From NCBI GenBank assembly GCA_030295235.1, contig AP026137.1:62001-126000 (forward strand): a stretch of DNA of 64,000 bases, in the 5' to 3' direction. A model generated the notes under the pieces. That model saw nothing but the letters and a program-made list of their open reading frames with translations, made no database searches and was not told the origin of the DNA. This DNA comes from Fistulifera solaris. Lineage: Eukaryota > Bacillariophyta > Bacillariophyceae > Naviculales > Stauroneidaceae. Made by a program: the position numbers and the translations under genes. Positions 46,485-56,733 of the stretch are shown here, piece after piece. Position 1 is the stretch's first letter; each line of letters starts with the position of its first letter.

Positions 46485-46692
46485 TCGTGATATTGTCGAC
46501 TGACTTTATTATTTCTATGGCTATGTTTACGTCTATGGCAGCCAAGAGGCCAACTCTAACGTTGATGCTAAAAGGCTACCGTCGAACCACGGCTCTAAAA
46601 CTCGAACTACACAAAATGGAAACTCCGTAGAAGAAGAACTGAGAAAGCCGTATCTCATCTTCAAATGTTGTAATCTAAAATGCGGCGGCATC

Positions 46693-48221
46693 TTACAAGT
46701 CTGCACCATGTATGAACTCACAAAGAGTGTCGACATGTCGCGACAACAGTAGCCCCGTGTATTGCACGTTCGTCGATGCTCTGCTTTCCGTCAGTGCCGA
46801 TGTCACCAACAAAGGTCGTAATACCGAACAAGATTCGTTCACCAGCCCTAGGGAGCTGTTGTAAAAGTCATTCAGAGCGTACGCCTTGTCGATAGTCGAT
46901 CCGTTGGTACAAATGTTTCCTGAACTATCAACAACCACAATGTTCCTGTTATTGGAAAGCAGCTTTTCCAGCCAAGAAGGATGGAAACAGTATCTACGTT
47001 CAAAGTATTCGTCTTCGTCTCCAGTGTCATCTTCATCACTATTGTGATTGTAGGTTCGCACGAGAACAGTGCGAAGACTGGGATGGTCTTTACCTCTTCA
47101 AATACCCACTGGAAAAAGGGTCCCCAATGCAAATGCGATTCATCGTCGCTCAAATCCAAACAGGATAATTTTGGATTGGCATTTACGGCACCGATCAGTG
47201 CGGCGACGACCGGTGCTACTTGCCGAGCATAGGTATGCGGGTCAAAGTCTATTTCGGACCGGCAGAGATTGGCAAAGCTGAGCCTTTCAAAATGTCCCAA
47301 TTCCGCGACACGATGCCAAAACAAAACCGAAAGCATGGACCACTCGTCATCGCCATCTATGATGAACTTCAATGTCAGATCTCTTGCCACAATTTCGAGA
47401 GGGAGAAACTCTTCTGGCTCCATGTAGCGCGCATACAATCGGTATTCGAGTACGTCAACTTTGGCCAAGAATGGAAGTAATACACATTCTTCATTCGGTG
47501 AACTGATTTGGAGCTCCTCAAACATATTTTCCAGGTTCAGTAGCCGTTCCAAGTTGTTACTACTTATGGAATCCTCCATTTCGCCGCAATAGATAAAAAG
47601 GGACCCAAAGGTAGATTCTCTGTGTTCCAGCGCTTCCACAAAGGCGGTTCCTTGGTCGAGAAACGCAAAGTCGTGCCCAACAAACTTCAAATCCAGCGAA
47701 TACGGTCTGGTTGCTAAAACACGGGCCTGTTCGGCGCTAATGACAGCGGATAAATCGATACGCCTCGTTGGATTGGAGTCTAATATTCGAGCGAGCTGCT
47801 CGGGTTGCAGGCAGCCAAAATCAAAAGGAATTTCGTCATCGCAAATACATTGCAGTACTGCCTTATTTGCTGTATCTCCTAGATGCGGCAGGGATGCAAA
47901 GTACGTGAATGTATCGGCAATTGCGATATCATTTTTACCATAAATAGCGCAGTCGATGTCCGCGAAACCTAACAGTGTAAAATGGAGATCTTGTCCCCGA
48001 AATAGTTCCTCATTTTCATCCTCACAATTCCAGACAAAAATCGTTCCGTTTTCTTGCCAAATTGCCAGCTGTTGGTTCGGATCGAATTCTGTCAGGGCCG
48101 TAGGCTCACGGAGCAGCCTGTATAAAGGAACGTTTTCCGGCAATAACGCCTTTTGTTGGGACGACAGCTGCTCCTTCGGAATGCGTTGCAAGAGCGAGTG
48201 TTCGTTCGGTGGACGACTCAT
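46693..48221 (-). CDS. LRR-like family protein, IFVWN subfamily, one frame change
   Basis: Start Met at 48221 (MSRPPNEHSLLQRIPKEQLS). M2 is LLREPTALTEFD and IWQENGTIFVWNC, M3 YGKNDIAIADTFTYFASL, M4 QLARILDSNPTRRI and QARVLATRPYSL, M5 DQGTAFVEALEHRESTFGSL, M6 VLLPFLAKVDVLEY, M7 VAELGHFERLSF and LIGAVNANPKLSCLDLSDDE. The frame changes near 47090, just after FEEVK. The second frame carries an acidic insert (NHNSDEDDTGDEDEYFE), M8 KLLSNNRNIVVVDSSGNICT and M9 TGLLLSRHVDTLCEFIHG, then stops without the tail. Hairpin array 3 begins about 165 bp upstream. Confidence 0.82.
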
Positions 48222-48384
48222 CGTTCGCTGCCGTACAAAGGTCTCAAGTGCACGAGAAGTTTATCCGCGGCAATAAGATGTCAATTTATTTGATTGACAA
48301 GAATGAAAGTTGATGTAAAGCAGCAAGCGAATTTCTTGTTGATCGCGATAATAAACAACACATCTGGATAAGTCAAACAGTCAA

Positions 48385-48720
48385 ACAACACACGCGCCCA
48401 GATTTCATGGACAGGCGAAAAATCACTCCCCCAGATTTTATGGGTACGTGCAAACAGCACTCTCCCAGATATCATGGGAACGTGAAAACAGCACTAGCCC
48501 AGGAAGGGACGTTAAAATTCTGCCTCTCAGTACAAGTTTCTACGTAGATCCTACGGCGAGGCAGAATTTTAACGTCCTTCCAGATTTTCAAGACATGTGA
48601 AAATCATACTCCCCCAGATTTTCTGGGATCATGAAAAAACCACACTCCCAGATTTTATGGGGACGTGCTAACAGCACTTTACCCTGTTTTTATGGTAACG
48701 TGAAAACAATCACAGCGCTA
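48385..48720 (-). repeat. Hairpin direct-repeat array 3 (about 8 units)
   Basis: About eight units of the CCCAGAAAATCTGGG family, here reading on the minus strand (plus strand CACTCCCCCAGATTTTATGG and ACGTGAAAACAGCAC). Loops and stems vary (CCCAGATATCATGGG, CCCAGATTTCATGG), so it is older or less homogenised than arrays 1 and 2. A separate hairpin unit (48507-48577) interrupts it. It lies between the start of a minus-strand gene and a decayed plus-strand copy. Confidence 0.85.
48507..48577. mobile_element. 71-bp inverted-repeat insertion in array 3
   Basis: Perfect 20-bp arms GGACGTTAAAATTCTGCCTC (48507-48526) and their complement (48558-48577) around a 31-base loop. Arms extend imperfectly outward (GAAGGG against CCTTC). 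CAG flanks both sides where one array unit is split, which could be a 3-bp target duplication. A very small MITE-like insertion younger than the array is the simplest reading. Confidence 0.65.
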
Positions 48721-48859
48721 TAACAGAATGTACGTAAGGCTTACACGTATAGTAATGACCTAGAGCAGAACACACACTTTTTGTTTTTTGTCCTATAATC
48801 TTGTCCTAATAATCATAATTGATTGCTTTTGTAATCGCCGCTCATCCTCAGCACTGCGT

Positions 48860-50163
48860 GCTTCTGCAAGAATGAACCATCTCCGACGCCTCCACCGACT
48901 GTCGTCTCGACAAATGTCGCTGCAACCGCTGGAGGAAGCAGGACAGCCAATTCCCATGTACAGACGAGCAATGGTCACAACTACTGGAAGCCAATCCCAC
49001 CACCAATCTTTGCCTCTCGGCGGGAAACTTAACCAAACAACAATCCACCATCTTGGCGACCCGGCCGTGTCGTTAGCATTTCAAATTGTGCGGAGATGGG
49101 CTGACATTCCAGGATGGTGGAACGGCGTTTGTGGACGCCCTCGAAAAACGACAATCATCCTTTGGTACCCTGGGTAATTATCTGGAGACGCGATGGATGT
49201 CCGCTGAGTGTGATGAATATGAAAGGACTGTTGGAGCTGGAAATGCTCGACAAGCTGGATGTGTGTGGCACGGAAGATGACTTCGGCCTCCTTCCGTTGT
49301 CCTCCAAGGCCAGCAAAGCGGTCGAATACCGCATGCACATACACCCTCTCATCCAACCCCACGACTTTCGTGACCTCGCTAGTTCGGCCAAAGACTTGCA
49401 GTGGACGTTCCGTGCCACCATTCGTGACAACTGGGACGCGCTCCTGCTGGCGTTTTGACATCGGGTTGCGGAATTGGATCATCTGGAACGGTTTTGTCTT
49501 TCTCCGCTATCATTTATTTTACGGAACGGCACGCTCCTTTGGATTTGAATAAGGTAGAACCTCTGGTGGAAGCACTGATCCGTGTCATCCACGCCCATTC
49601 CAAGCTATCGTGTTTGGATTTGAGCGGCACACCAGTGTATTTGGAATGGGGGCCGCATTTGCATGCTTTGGAGAAACACCCGAGTCTTCGTACGCTAGTT
49701 GTGCAAGACTATGAGCTCGATGATGAGGCGGATGCGTCCGAAGGCAATGTTTTTGTGTGTCGATACAATTTTTATCCCTCGTGGTTGCAAAAGTTGCTCT
49801 CCCGTAACAGAACATTGTGGTTCTTGATAGTTCAGGGAAGAAGTGTACCAACGGATCGACAATTGATAAGCGTACGCTCTGAATGACTTTTTCAACGGAT
49901 CTGTTCGGCTAGTGGGTGAATCATCTACAGCGTCGAGACCCCTGTTGGTGGCAACGGCGCTGACAGAAAACGCTTCCACTAATTTTCAATACACGGCGCT
50001 ACTGCTGTCACACTATATAGACACGCTCTGTGAGTTTGTGCACGGGCTAGATTTCGAAGATGCCGCATTGGTGTTTTCATACCTCCAGGTCTTACTGCAA
50101 AACGCCACAGGAGGGTTGAGCCGTCTACTTTCTGCAAAGAAAGCATTCCGAGATGAGGTGTGA
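48860..50163 (+). pseudogene. Decayed LRR-like family copy lacking its N-terminus
   Basis: M1-M3 are absent. A broken M4 is visible at 48970-49080 (QLLEANPTTN, STILATRPC), then M5 (QDGGTAFVDALEKRQSSFGTL), M6 (GLLPLSSKASKAVEY), a stop inside M7 just before HRVAELDHLERF, then ALIRVIHAHSKLSCLDLSGT, an acidic stretch, M8 (KLLSRNRTLWFL) and M9 (PLLVATALTENAS, TALLLSHYIDTLCEFVHG). Five or more breaks are seen. The acidic DEADASEGN insert and the motifs are closest to the IFVWN group. Missing N-terminus faces hairpin array 3. Confidence 0.72.
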
Positions 50164-50302
50164 GTTCTCTACTTGCTTTTGGTAGCGCATGTTTAGGCTA
50201 TAATCATAGAGTATCTACCAGGAAGAATATAGAGTTGATTTCTGGACGAGTCCGGTTAGTGGGTGAATTACTCTTCCATACCTTAGCTACAGTAAAAACA
50301 GC

Positions 50303-50390
50303 GGTCATTCAGATCTAAGTGAAAGCAGCACTCTCCCAGATTTTCTGAGGACGTGAAAACATCACTCTCCCAGATTTTCTGGAAGGTAAA
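50303..50390 (-). repeat. Hairpin direct-repeat array 4 (2-3 units)
   Basis: Two clear units (ACTCTCCCAGATTTTCTG followed by GACGTGAAAACATC) and one degenerate unit (TCATTCAGATCTAAGTGAAA). Same family as arrays 1-3 and 5. It lies about 80 bp before the point where a family copy resumes in mid-gene (50468). Confidence 0.75.
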
Positions 50391-50467
50391 AATTGTAAGA
50401 CGCTTGGCGCATGTAGCATGTACCATGTACCACATCACACACCCGGACTTATCGTTCTGATCATGTA

Positions 50468-51082
50468 GCACACGTCGCCGAACCATTGATTCGTGCTATT
50501 TGTGCCAACCCGCACCTGGCGTACTTGGATTTGAGTGGTAATATTGGCTACTTTAATAATTGGACGGAACATCTGAAATGTATTTTTGAGGCAATGGAAG
50601 AGCACACCACATTACAAACGCTTGTTGTTGACATCCATCCAACTATTATTTTCCGGCCTTCCTTGCTCGAGAAGTTGCTGTCGCGCAATCGCAAAATTGC
50701 TGTTTTCGACCGATCTCGCAAGCGGATCTCAAATGGAACGACCATTGACAAGCTTTACGCGCTAAATCGGCTTTACAATGGATCAGAGTCGCTAATGAAA
50801 GAGCAAACATCATATCGGTCATTTCTGATGGTGATGGCTTTGACGGAAAAAGCTTTCGAAAATTTTCAGCACGCAGGGCTGTTGCTGTCAAATCATGTCG
50901 ATATGCTTTGTGAGTTAATTGCTGGAGCGGATCTTGACACGGTTGCCGCTACGCATGCAGAAATGGATGAAACGATGACAGCGGTTACAAGTCCTTCCGA
51001 ATCTGGTCGAACGACAGTAGCGAAACGTACACGGGTCCAAGTATCAGAAAAGTCGAAGAAAGCTGCTCGAAATGACGCTTAG
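50468..51082 (+). pseudogene. LRR-like family copy, C-terminal 200 residues only
   Basis: Begins inside M7 (VAEPLIRAICANPHLAYLDL) with no M1-M6 upstream, then runs unbroken: CIFEAMEEHTTLQTLVV, M8 KLLSRNRKIAVFDRSRKRIS, NGTTIDKLYALNRLYNGS, M9 AGLLLSNHVDMLCELIAG and a basic tail (VAKRTRVQVSEKSKKAARND). An ATG at 50486 could start a 199-residue protein, but it would be only the C-terminal LRR part. Hairpin array 4 lies at the truncated side. Confidence 0.75.
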
Positions 51083-51202
51083 TAGCATTTGTTCGCTTCC
51101 GCCACTTTATTCCTTCCTTCTATCAACTCACTTGATCGCTTTGATCCAATTTAACTAACCGGTTTGTTCAACCAAATAAATGTGGTTCGAAGACTCATCC
51201 AC

Positions 51203-51345
51203 CTAATCTATGAACTCACACAGCACGTCGGTGTGATCGGACAATACCGTAGCAGAGCCGCGTATAGAGAGTTCGTCGTAAAAACCGCAACAATCTCGAT
51301 GCTTTCAAACCAGCTTGCTGAGCCGCAGTATCAAGGGAAATGAAA
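51203..51345 (-). pseudogene. LRR-like family relic (last codons, opposite strand)
   Basis: The minus strand reads VLSDHTDVLCEFID then a stop at 51203-51205, an exact M9 ending. A few more family-like bases lie upstream in broken frames. It is tail-to-tail with the fragment at 50468-51082. Confidence 0.6.
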
Positions 51346-51427
51346 GTGCCGATAAGTCTCTATTAGCAGGAGCAATAATATAAGAGGCGAAGGAATGAAT
51401 CACGCACGATGGACGTAAAAACAACAG

Positions 51428-51641
51428 CCACCCAGATTTTCTGTGTACTTCAAACACCAATCGCCCAGATATTCTGTGGATTGCAAAGCACCATTCGTCC
51501 AGATTTTCTGGGAGTGTGAACTTACCACACTCCCAGACTTTCTGGGAACGTCAAAATCACACCCCCAGATTTTCTGGGGAAGTCGAAATTTTACAAACGT
51601 GGCGACACCGCTCTCCCAGAATGTCTGGATACGTCAAAAGT
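51428..51641 (-). repeat. Hairpin direct-repeat array 5 (6-7 units)
   Basis: Six or seven degenerate units (ACCCAGATTTTCTGTGTACT, CGCCCAGATATTCTGTGG, CTCCCAGACTTTCTGGGAAC and so on), same orientation as arrays 3 and 4. Spacing ranges from about 27 to 50 bp. It directly abuts the MITE-like element at 51651. Confidence 0.8.
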
Positions 51642-51650
51642 TGAAATCAA

Positions 51651-52112
51651 TATCCCAACCTTTTCAAAAATTGTCTGGGTTCAGACAATTTTCTGTAGCT
51701 TTACGTAAGCTAGTACATAAAAAAATTGTCTGAACCCAGACAATTTTTGTCACGTACAAATACTACTACAGCATATCCTTAACCCTTTGGAAAATAATTT
51801 AAATCATCAGTTTTTGACCAAAATAATGAATAAACAAAAGATCAAATTTATCAGTCAGATGCATTAGAAAAATACTGAATACAATGTTATGTTTTGTTTT
51901 TAAATCTATTTTTGAAGTTTTTCTGCCTTGTACTTCCGGGTTCTTTCACGTAGAAACGCTGGTACATTTTCAAATCGTCGTTACGTAGCAGTGTCATACA
52001 AATTCTACGACGGTGACAAAAATTGTCGAACTGGTATACAATTTTTGATTCAGAGTTTTACCGCAAAATAAAAATTGTCTGAACCCCGACAATTTTTTTG
52101 AAGGTTGGGATA
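51651..52112. mobile_element. MITE-like element, 462 bp, about 45-bp inverted ends
   Basis: The left end TATCCCAACCTTTTCAAAAA, continuing through TTGTCTGGGTTCAGACAATT, is mirrored at the right end by AATTGTCTGAACCCCGACAA then TTTTTTTGAAGGTTGGGATA with few mismatches. TA flanks both ends, as for a TA target duplication. A second internal pair (about 51666-51693 and 51721-51748) is a perfect 28-bp inverted repeat, so the left end was itself copied in inverse. No coding sequence. AAAATTGTC occurs repeatedly inside. Confidence 0.7.
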
Positions 52113-52250
52113 TAACACGATTTATCTCTTCATGCATGGAGCTTCGACCAAGAGCTTATTATTCGACGATGATGCGAGCGTATTGCGATTGTACCTGGTA
52201 TCAAGAAGCTCTTTTTCCCTATACACCTTCATGATTTAATAAACAACGAA

Positions 52251-53861
52251 ATGAACAACTACTACTTTCTCAAATTAATTCCGAACGAACGACTCGGCCA
52301 GGCCCCTCCGGTCGTCTCTTCGTTGGGCCGTATCTTACATTATCACGTTCCGCCGTGTTACGAATTTCGTAAACTGCCAACGTCCTGGAACGATATTGAT
52401 TGGGAAACGGATACTTGTATTTATGGAATCAAACGAATCTCTATATTGTCGAGGAGTTTCCGAAAGCTCATAAAGAACGCACAATTCTCTTTTCAGTGGA
52501 CATTGGGGAAGATTCCTTGCTGAATTTTGTGTTGATGAGTCCACACGATACGAAACTCGCCGAGATGGCGACCTTTCTATGGTCGTTGCAAGACTCGGGC
52601 GGGTTGTACATCCGAGGTCGACATTTGTTGGATTGGAAAGCCTTCCAACCGAAGCAATGGAGGCAAATTTTGCAGGCCCAACCGGCGTTGCATCTCCAAA
52701 CTGGCACGTGGACGCCGGCGCAATCCCGCGTGTTAGCGATGTATGCGTCTTGTTTACATTTCGGTGAAATGCCGGTCACCGGCGGTGAGGTGGCGTTTCA
52801 TGATGACGGAATGGCGTTTGTGCAAGCGCTCGCAAAACGCAAAACTCCCTTCCGCTGTCTCTCCGTGCAAACAATGCCGTGGAGTCACGAGAATCTGCGA
52901 CGCTTGTTGCAACAAGATATATTCGAGAAGCTCGTGCTTCCGAAGTTGGAAGAAAAAGACTGTGTTCTTTTACCTCTTTCTACTAAGGTTGATGCTCTGA
53001 ACTACACCATCGATGCAGCTTTGGTCCAGCCGGAGGACTTTGTCAACTTGGACATTGCAGCCCGACATCTCACGATACGATTCTTTTTGCTGTATGCGGG
53101 TCCGGATTGGGGCGAATCGGTGGCTTCCTTCTTGAAACGAGTGGCGGAGTTGGGACACTTTGAGCATTTGTGTATCAAACTCACGGACTTGGCACATCGA
53201 AGAAATCTCGAACCCGCCGAGACGGCACAAGCTCTCGTGGATGTCATACGGGGCAATCGATCATTGAAGCACTTGGATTTGTCGGGGCTGGATTGGATGT
53301 TTAGTTTGGATGTGGGTGCGTCGAGTGCGGTACCTCCTATGAAACAAGTTTGGGATGCCATAGAGGAACATTCTGAATCGCGTACCGTTACCCTGGGTAT
53401 ATATTCACCAGATCGCATTCAACGGATCGTCGAATATGCTTCACTGGAGCGGTTGCTGTCGCGAAATCGAAACGTTACGGTAATTGATAAAGAAGGAAAG
53501 CGAATTTCGAATGGATCCACAATTGACAAGTTGTATGCGTTGAATAGCTTCTATAACGGGTCGACCGATTTGATTTAAGCAATCGGTAACCCTACGACCG
53601 CTACTGATGGCAGTGGCGTTGACGGGAAGTGCCTTGACAAACTTTCAGTACACTGCACTGTTGCTGTCGCATCATGCTGATGTGTTGTGTGAGTTTGTGC
53701 ACGACGATCATACGAGTATTACCGCTGCACCATTGACGGAAGAGGCAATACCATCAACAGATTCAGCTCCTCCAGAAATTCTTTCGACGGGTCGGCCGAA
53801 ACGTAAAACGAGAGTACAGCCATCTCGGGCAGTGAAGAAGGCAGCGCGAGAAAATGTGTGA
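52251..53861 (+). pseudogene. LRR-like family copy, two frame breaks
   Basis: ATG at 52251 (MNNYYFLKLIPNERLGQAPP, an M1 variant). M2 is weak (FRKLPTSWNDIDW), and the frame changes near 52400 (continuing LYLWNQTNLYIVEEF). M3 is divergent (HDTKLAEMATFLWSL), M4 LQTGTWTPAQSRVLAMYAS, M5 DDGMAFVQALAKRKTPFRCL, M6 VLLPLSTKVDALNY, M7 VAELGHFEHLCI and LVDVIRGNRSLKHLDLSGLD, M8 RLLSRNRNVTVIDKEGKRIS and YALNSFYNGS. A change at 53577 precedes M9 (TALLLSHHADVLCEFVH) and a textbook tail KRKTRVQPSRAVKKAAREN. M2-M4 are the most divergent in the window. Confidence 0.8.
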
Positions 53862-53882
53862 GCAATTTTGGGCTTCTCCCAG

Positions 53883-53900
53883 AACGTCAATATTGACGTT
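53883..53900. terminator. Perfect 18-bp palindrome just past a stop codon
   Basis: AACGTCAATATTGACGTT, 22 bp after the stop at 53861, flanked by CCCAGA and TTTTCTGG. It may be a 3' end structure, or a hairpin-array unit in which another palindrome replaced the loop. Its role is not known. Confidence 0.4.
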
Positions 53901-54125
53901 GTAAATTTTCTGGAGGCCGATAATGTATCTATCGGGTCGCACTCACCGCAAGTACCATCAGGAGCTAGAAGTTGCTTATACATGCTGAAGAATGAGTCTT
54001 CTCGTTCAGTGATTAAAGAAATTCAGAAGGACTCATAATCATGAGGAGTCGTCTAATTGCGTAGCTTTTTATCTCTTTATATCGACTTGTCGTGAGAATC
54101 GACTGAGCAGATGTATAGTCGCTTT

Positions 54126-54150
54126 TACGACTGAATTTTACTTCGGTCCC
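54126..54150. promoter_or_regulatory. Upstream palindromic motif (variant)
   Basis: TACGACTGAATTTTACTTCG then GTCCC. It precedes the DUF6604-like relic rather than a family gene, so the motif may not be specific to the family. Confidence 0.35.
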
Positions 54151-54198
54151 GCTTCATCTCATCGCGTCGCTCGTGACGGGAACCTATACCGAAATACA

Positions 54199-56416
54199 AT
54201 GGAATTGAAGTTGCAGAAGAACTTGATATTGTGGAATTTCTTTTGAAAGGAGACGATCGATTCCAAGCCGTTGCTCTTTTGAATACGATGGAGGATTTAA
54301 TGGGAACTAATCGACTGCATTACATTCAGCTAAAATTATATATGAGCGGACACTATCCCGAACATCTATCTGGAAACCTTGTGCATTTGATAATGGAATG
54401 TGCGGTGCTGGCGAACATTGCTATTGACAGCGTAAATCGGGCCGAGATGGAACTAATGATGGAGCATCCTCATCTCACGTCCTTTTATCATGTCCTGGCA
54501 GTCGTATTCTTCACAAACTTATTGCAAAAATCAATGATTGCATCGCGGAGACAAAACGCAGAAAGAATCCTCACATGGCTCTTCAATTCGTGGCCGAAGT
54601 GGTGCAGTGTACATTTCAGGAAGATCATGGACGTGAACGAGTTCCAACTATTGTGAAGCGCTTTCGCAAAACATCGGGAATAGAGCCCGAATATTTAGAA
54701 AAAACAGCGTTAGATATTCAAGGGTTCACTTCTTATGAAACGATGCTAGAGTCTGAGGGACGACTCTTCGGCAATCCGGGAGCTGCTGTTCGACGCGAAA
54801 CTGGACTTCTGCCTCATACGTGGTTTACTCCATGCGAAAGTATTGGAGGGGATTGCTGTATTTTGAATACGCAGCGAATTATTCAGGTTCTGATGAGTCT
54901 CGTGAAAGAAAATGGGATAGCTGTTGGTGATCCACGTGTCTGGGGACACCCATTTGATGAAATTAGTCGCCCCGCCCATCGAATTTGGGGTGATCTGGAT
55001 GAACCACTTGTGTCCAGTATATTACCGCAACTTTTACTGGTTTGCCGAAACACCCCTTTGCAGTATTTATCAGACCGGTCACATTTGATCACAGTTCTTG
55101 ACCTGCTGCATCGCCACTTGAAAGGGGATCCGAAAAGACCAGTCCCGATTGCTCTCACCTTTGGGATTCATGCGGTCGTGATGTCTATTTTTGTCCTTCA
55201 AGGAGACGGCGATTTGGCTCGTATTGCTGCTTCGACAAAGCGATCTTATGATTTGTTATTCGATCAGCTGCGGGCAGCTTCTGATAGAAGAGAATTGTCC
55301 GGAAATTCTCCTGCTTTCTACACTAACGTCAATTTATTTGGTAGTCTCGAGCAGCTTGCAAACCCAGCGGCGACGGGTTTCACGTTGAGTGAAGAGGTGA
55401 ACTCGCCCCGGGCCAAGCTGCTTTGATTGTGGAACCCACTAATTGGAGGACAGTATCTTTTGTATGCAACGTTTATTTGCTCCATTGGTCTTGGATCTTC
55501 AACTGTTGATTCGTTGGGCCAATTGAGAGCCGCACTTCATTTGTACAACGGACTTCAGCTTCCGTCATCCCACTTTGAATATTTCCTTTCTAAAGAGTTT
55601 GGACAACGTTTTTCAGGATACGGAAGCAGTTTAGGGGGGAAAGCCAGAAAAGGGTTTTTGTTGCGATGCTTTTTGGACGTCGATGGGAATGAATCCTAGG
55701 CGAGCTAATCGTCTAGCTTGTGAGCGTCTCAAAAACGTAGACGTTTTCGGAATCAACGGCGAAATATGGGAGGGCGACATAAAGAGGTAAGACAATGTTT
55801 TGCGAGAAGAAATGTTTCAAGTTTTCTTATCAATTTGCCATTTCTGCGCACAGAAAGCCGGTTGAGATACGTCCCGAGGATTTTAGTATCTCGTATCGAT
55901 GCCATCTACTACACGATCTGGGATCTAAGGAACTTTCGACTCATCGCACAACCCGGAATGCAACAGCAGGAGCGGCGAGTGGGACATCCAAAAATAGGCG
56001 ATCTGATTTTTTGAAAGAAATATGGAAAAAAAATTGAAATTACCATTGATGCTATACATGACGAGAAAGACAGCATTCTTCCACTGAACTTCACAGCCAT
56101 TGGGTCTATTATGCTCGAGTTCGTGGATGCGCTGTCTGATCATATGGGATGGTCAAGAATGATCGAAGATACACTTCGAAAGAAGCAATCGATCCGTCTT
56201 TTCGAAAACCAGGGAGCGAATTTCGCGGGAGGGATCAACGCGTCCGTTCTTCAAGTGAAGCGCATTATTATGAGTCATTTGATTGGGGTTCTCTTACTGT
56301 GCGTTGATAGAGACTATGCTTCCAGCAAAGATTGGCTAGATATTAACAAAGTATCTGAATTCACCAAATCGATTTTTCGGCAACATCGAGAAAAAGCGCT
56401 ACGTATTTTTCGTTGA
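54199..56416 (+). pseudogene. Broken large protein gene, DUF6604-like
   Basis: Not a member of the LRR-like family. Helical segments in order: AVALLNTMEDLMGTNRLHYI, then RAEMELMMEHPHLTSFYHVL (54200-54600); a frame change near 54590; ETGLLPHTWFTPCESIGGDC, IALTFGIHAVVMSIFVLQGD; an in-frame TGA at 55424-55426; then WNPLIGGQYLLYATFICSIG and LRAALHLYNGLQLPS; further frame changes near 55690 and 55800; and finally EFVDALSDHMGWSRMIEDTL near 56115. The WNPL-GQ-LLY and ALHLYNGL patterns recall DUF6604-type proteins of fungi and diatoms. That match is from memory and uncertain. The start is unclear, since the ATG at 54199 is in another frame. At least four breaks, so a decayed host gene or gene-like repeat. 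Confidence 0.55.
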
Positions 56417-56733
56417 GGTAATACAGACTGAGTTCCGTCGGCTCCTTCACGTATAATGTGCCCGCAGAGTAGATGGTAAATCCAATAGTTCTACTATCAA
56501 TCTTTAATTTTCACTGAATTTGAGACTGGTGACTGCTAAATGTGTCAATTTCGCAGAAGTAAATTAGCTGCGCATTTCTTGTGCTTTTCGTGCTTCTTGC
56601 GAAAATTAGCGCCGATAGCATCAATCTTCACTCAAGATTCATCATGCATTTCAACAATAATCCGACTCTTTGAACGGCCAGACTTAAAATTATTGACAAA
56701 CGCCCTTATACACAACATTAACTAAAAAGCTAC

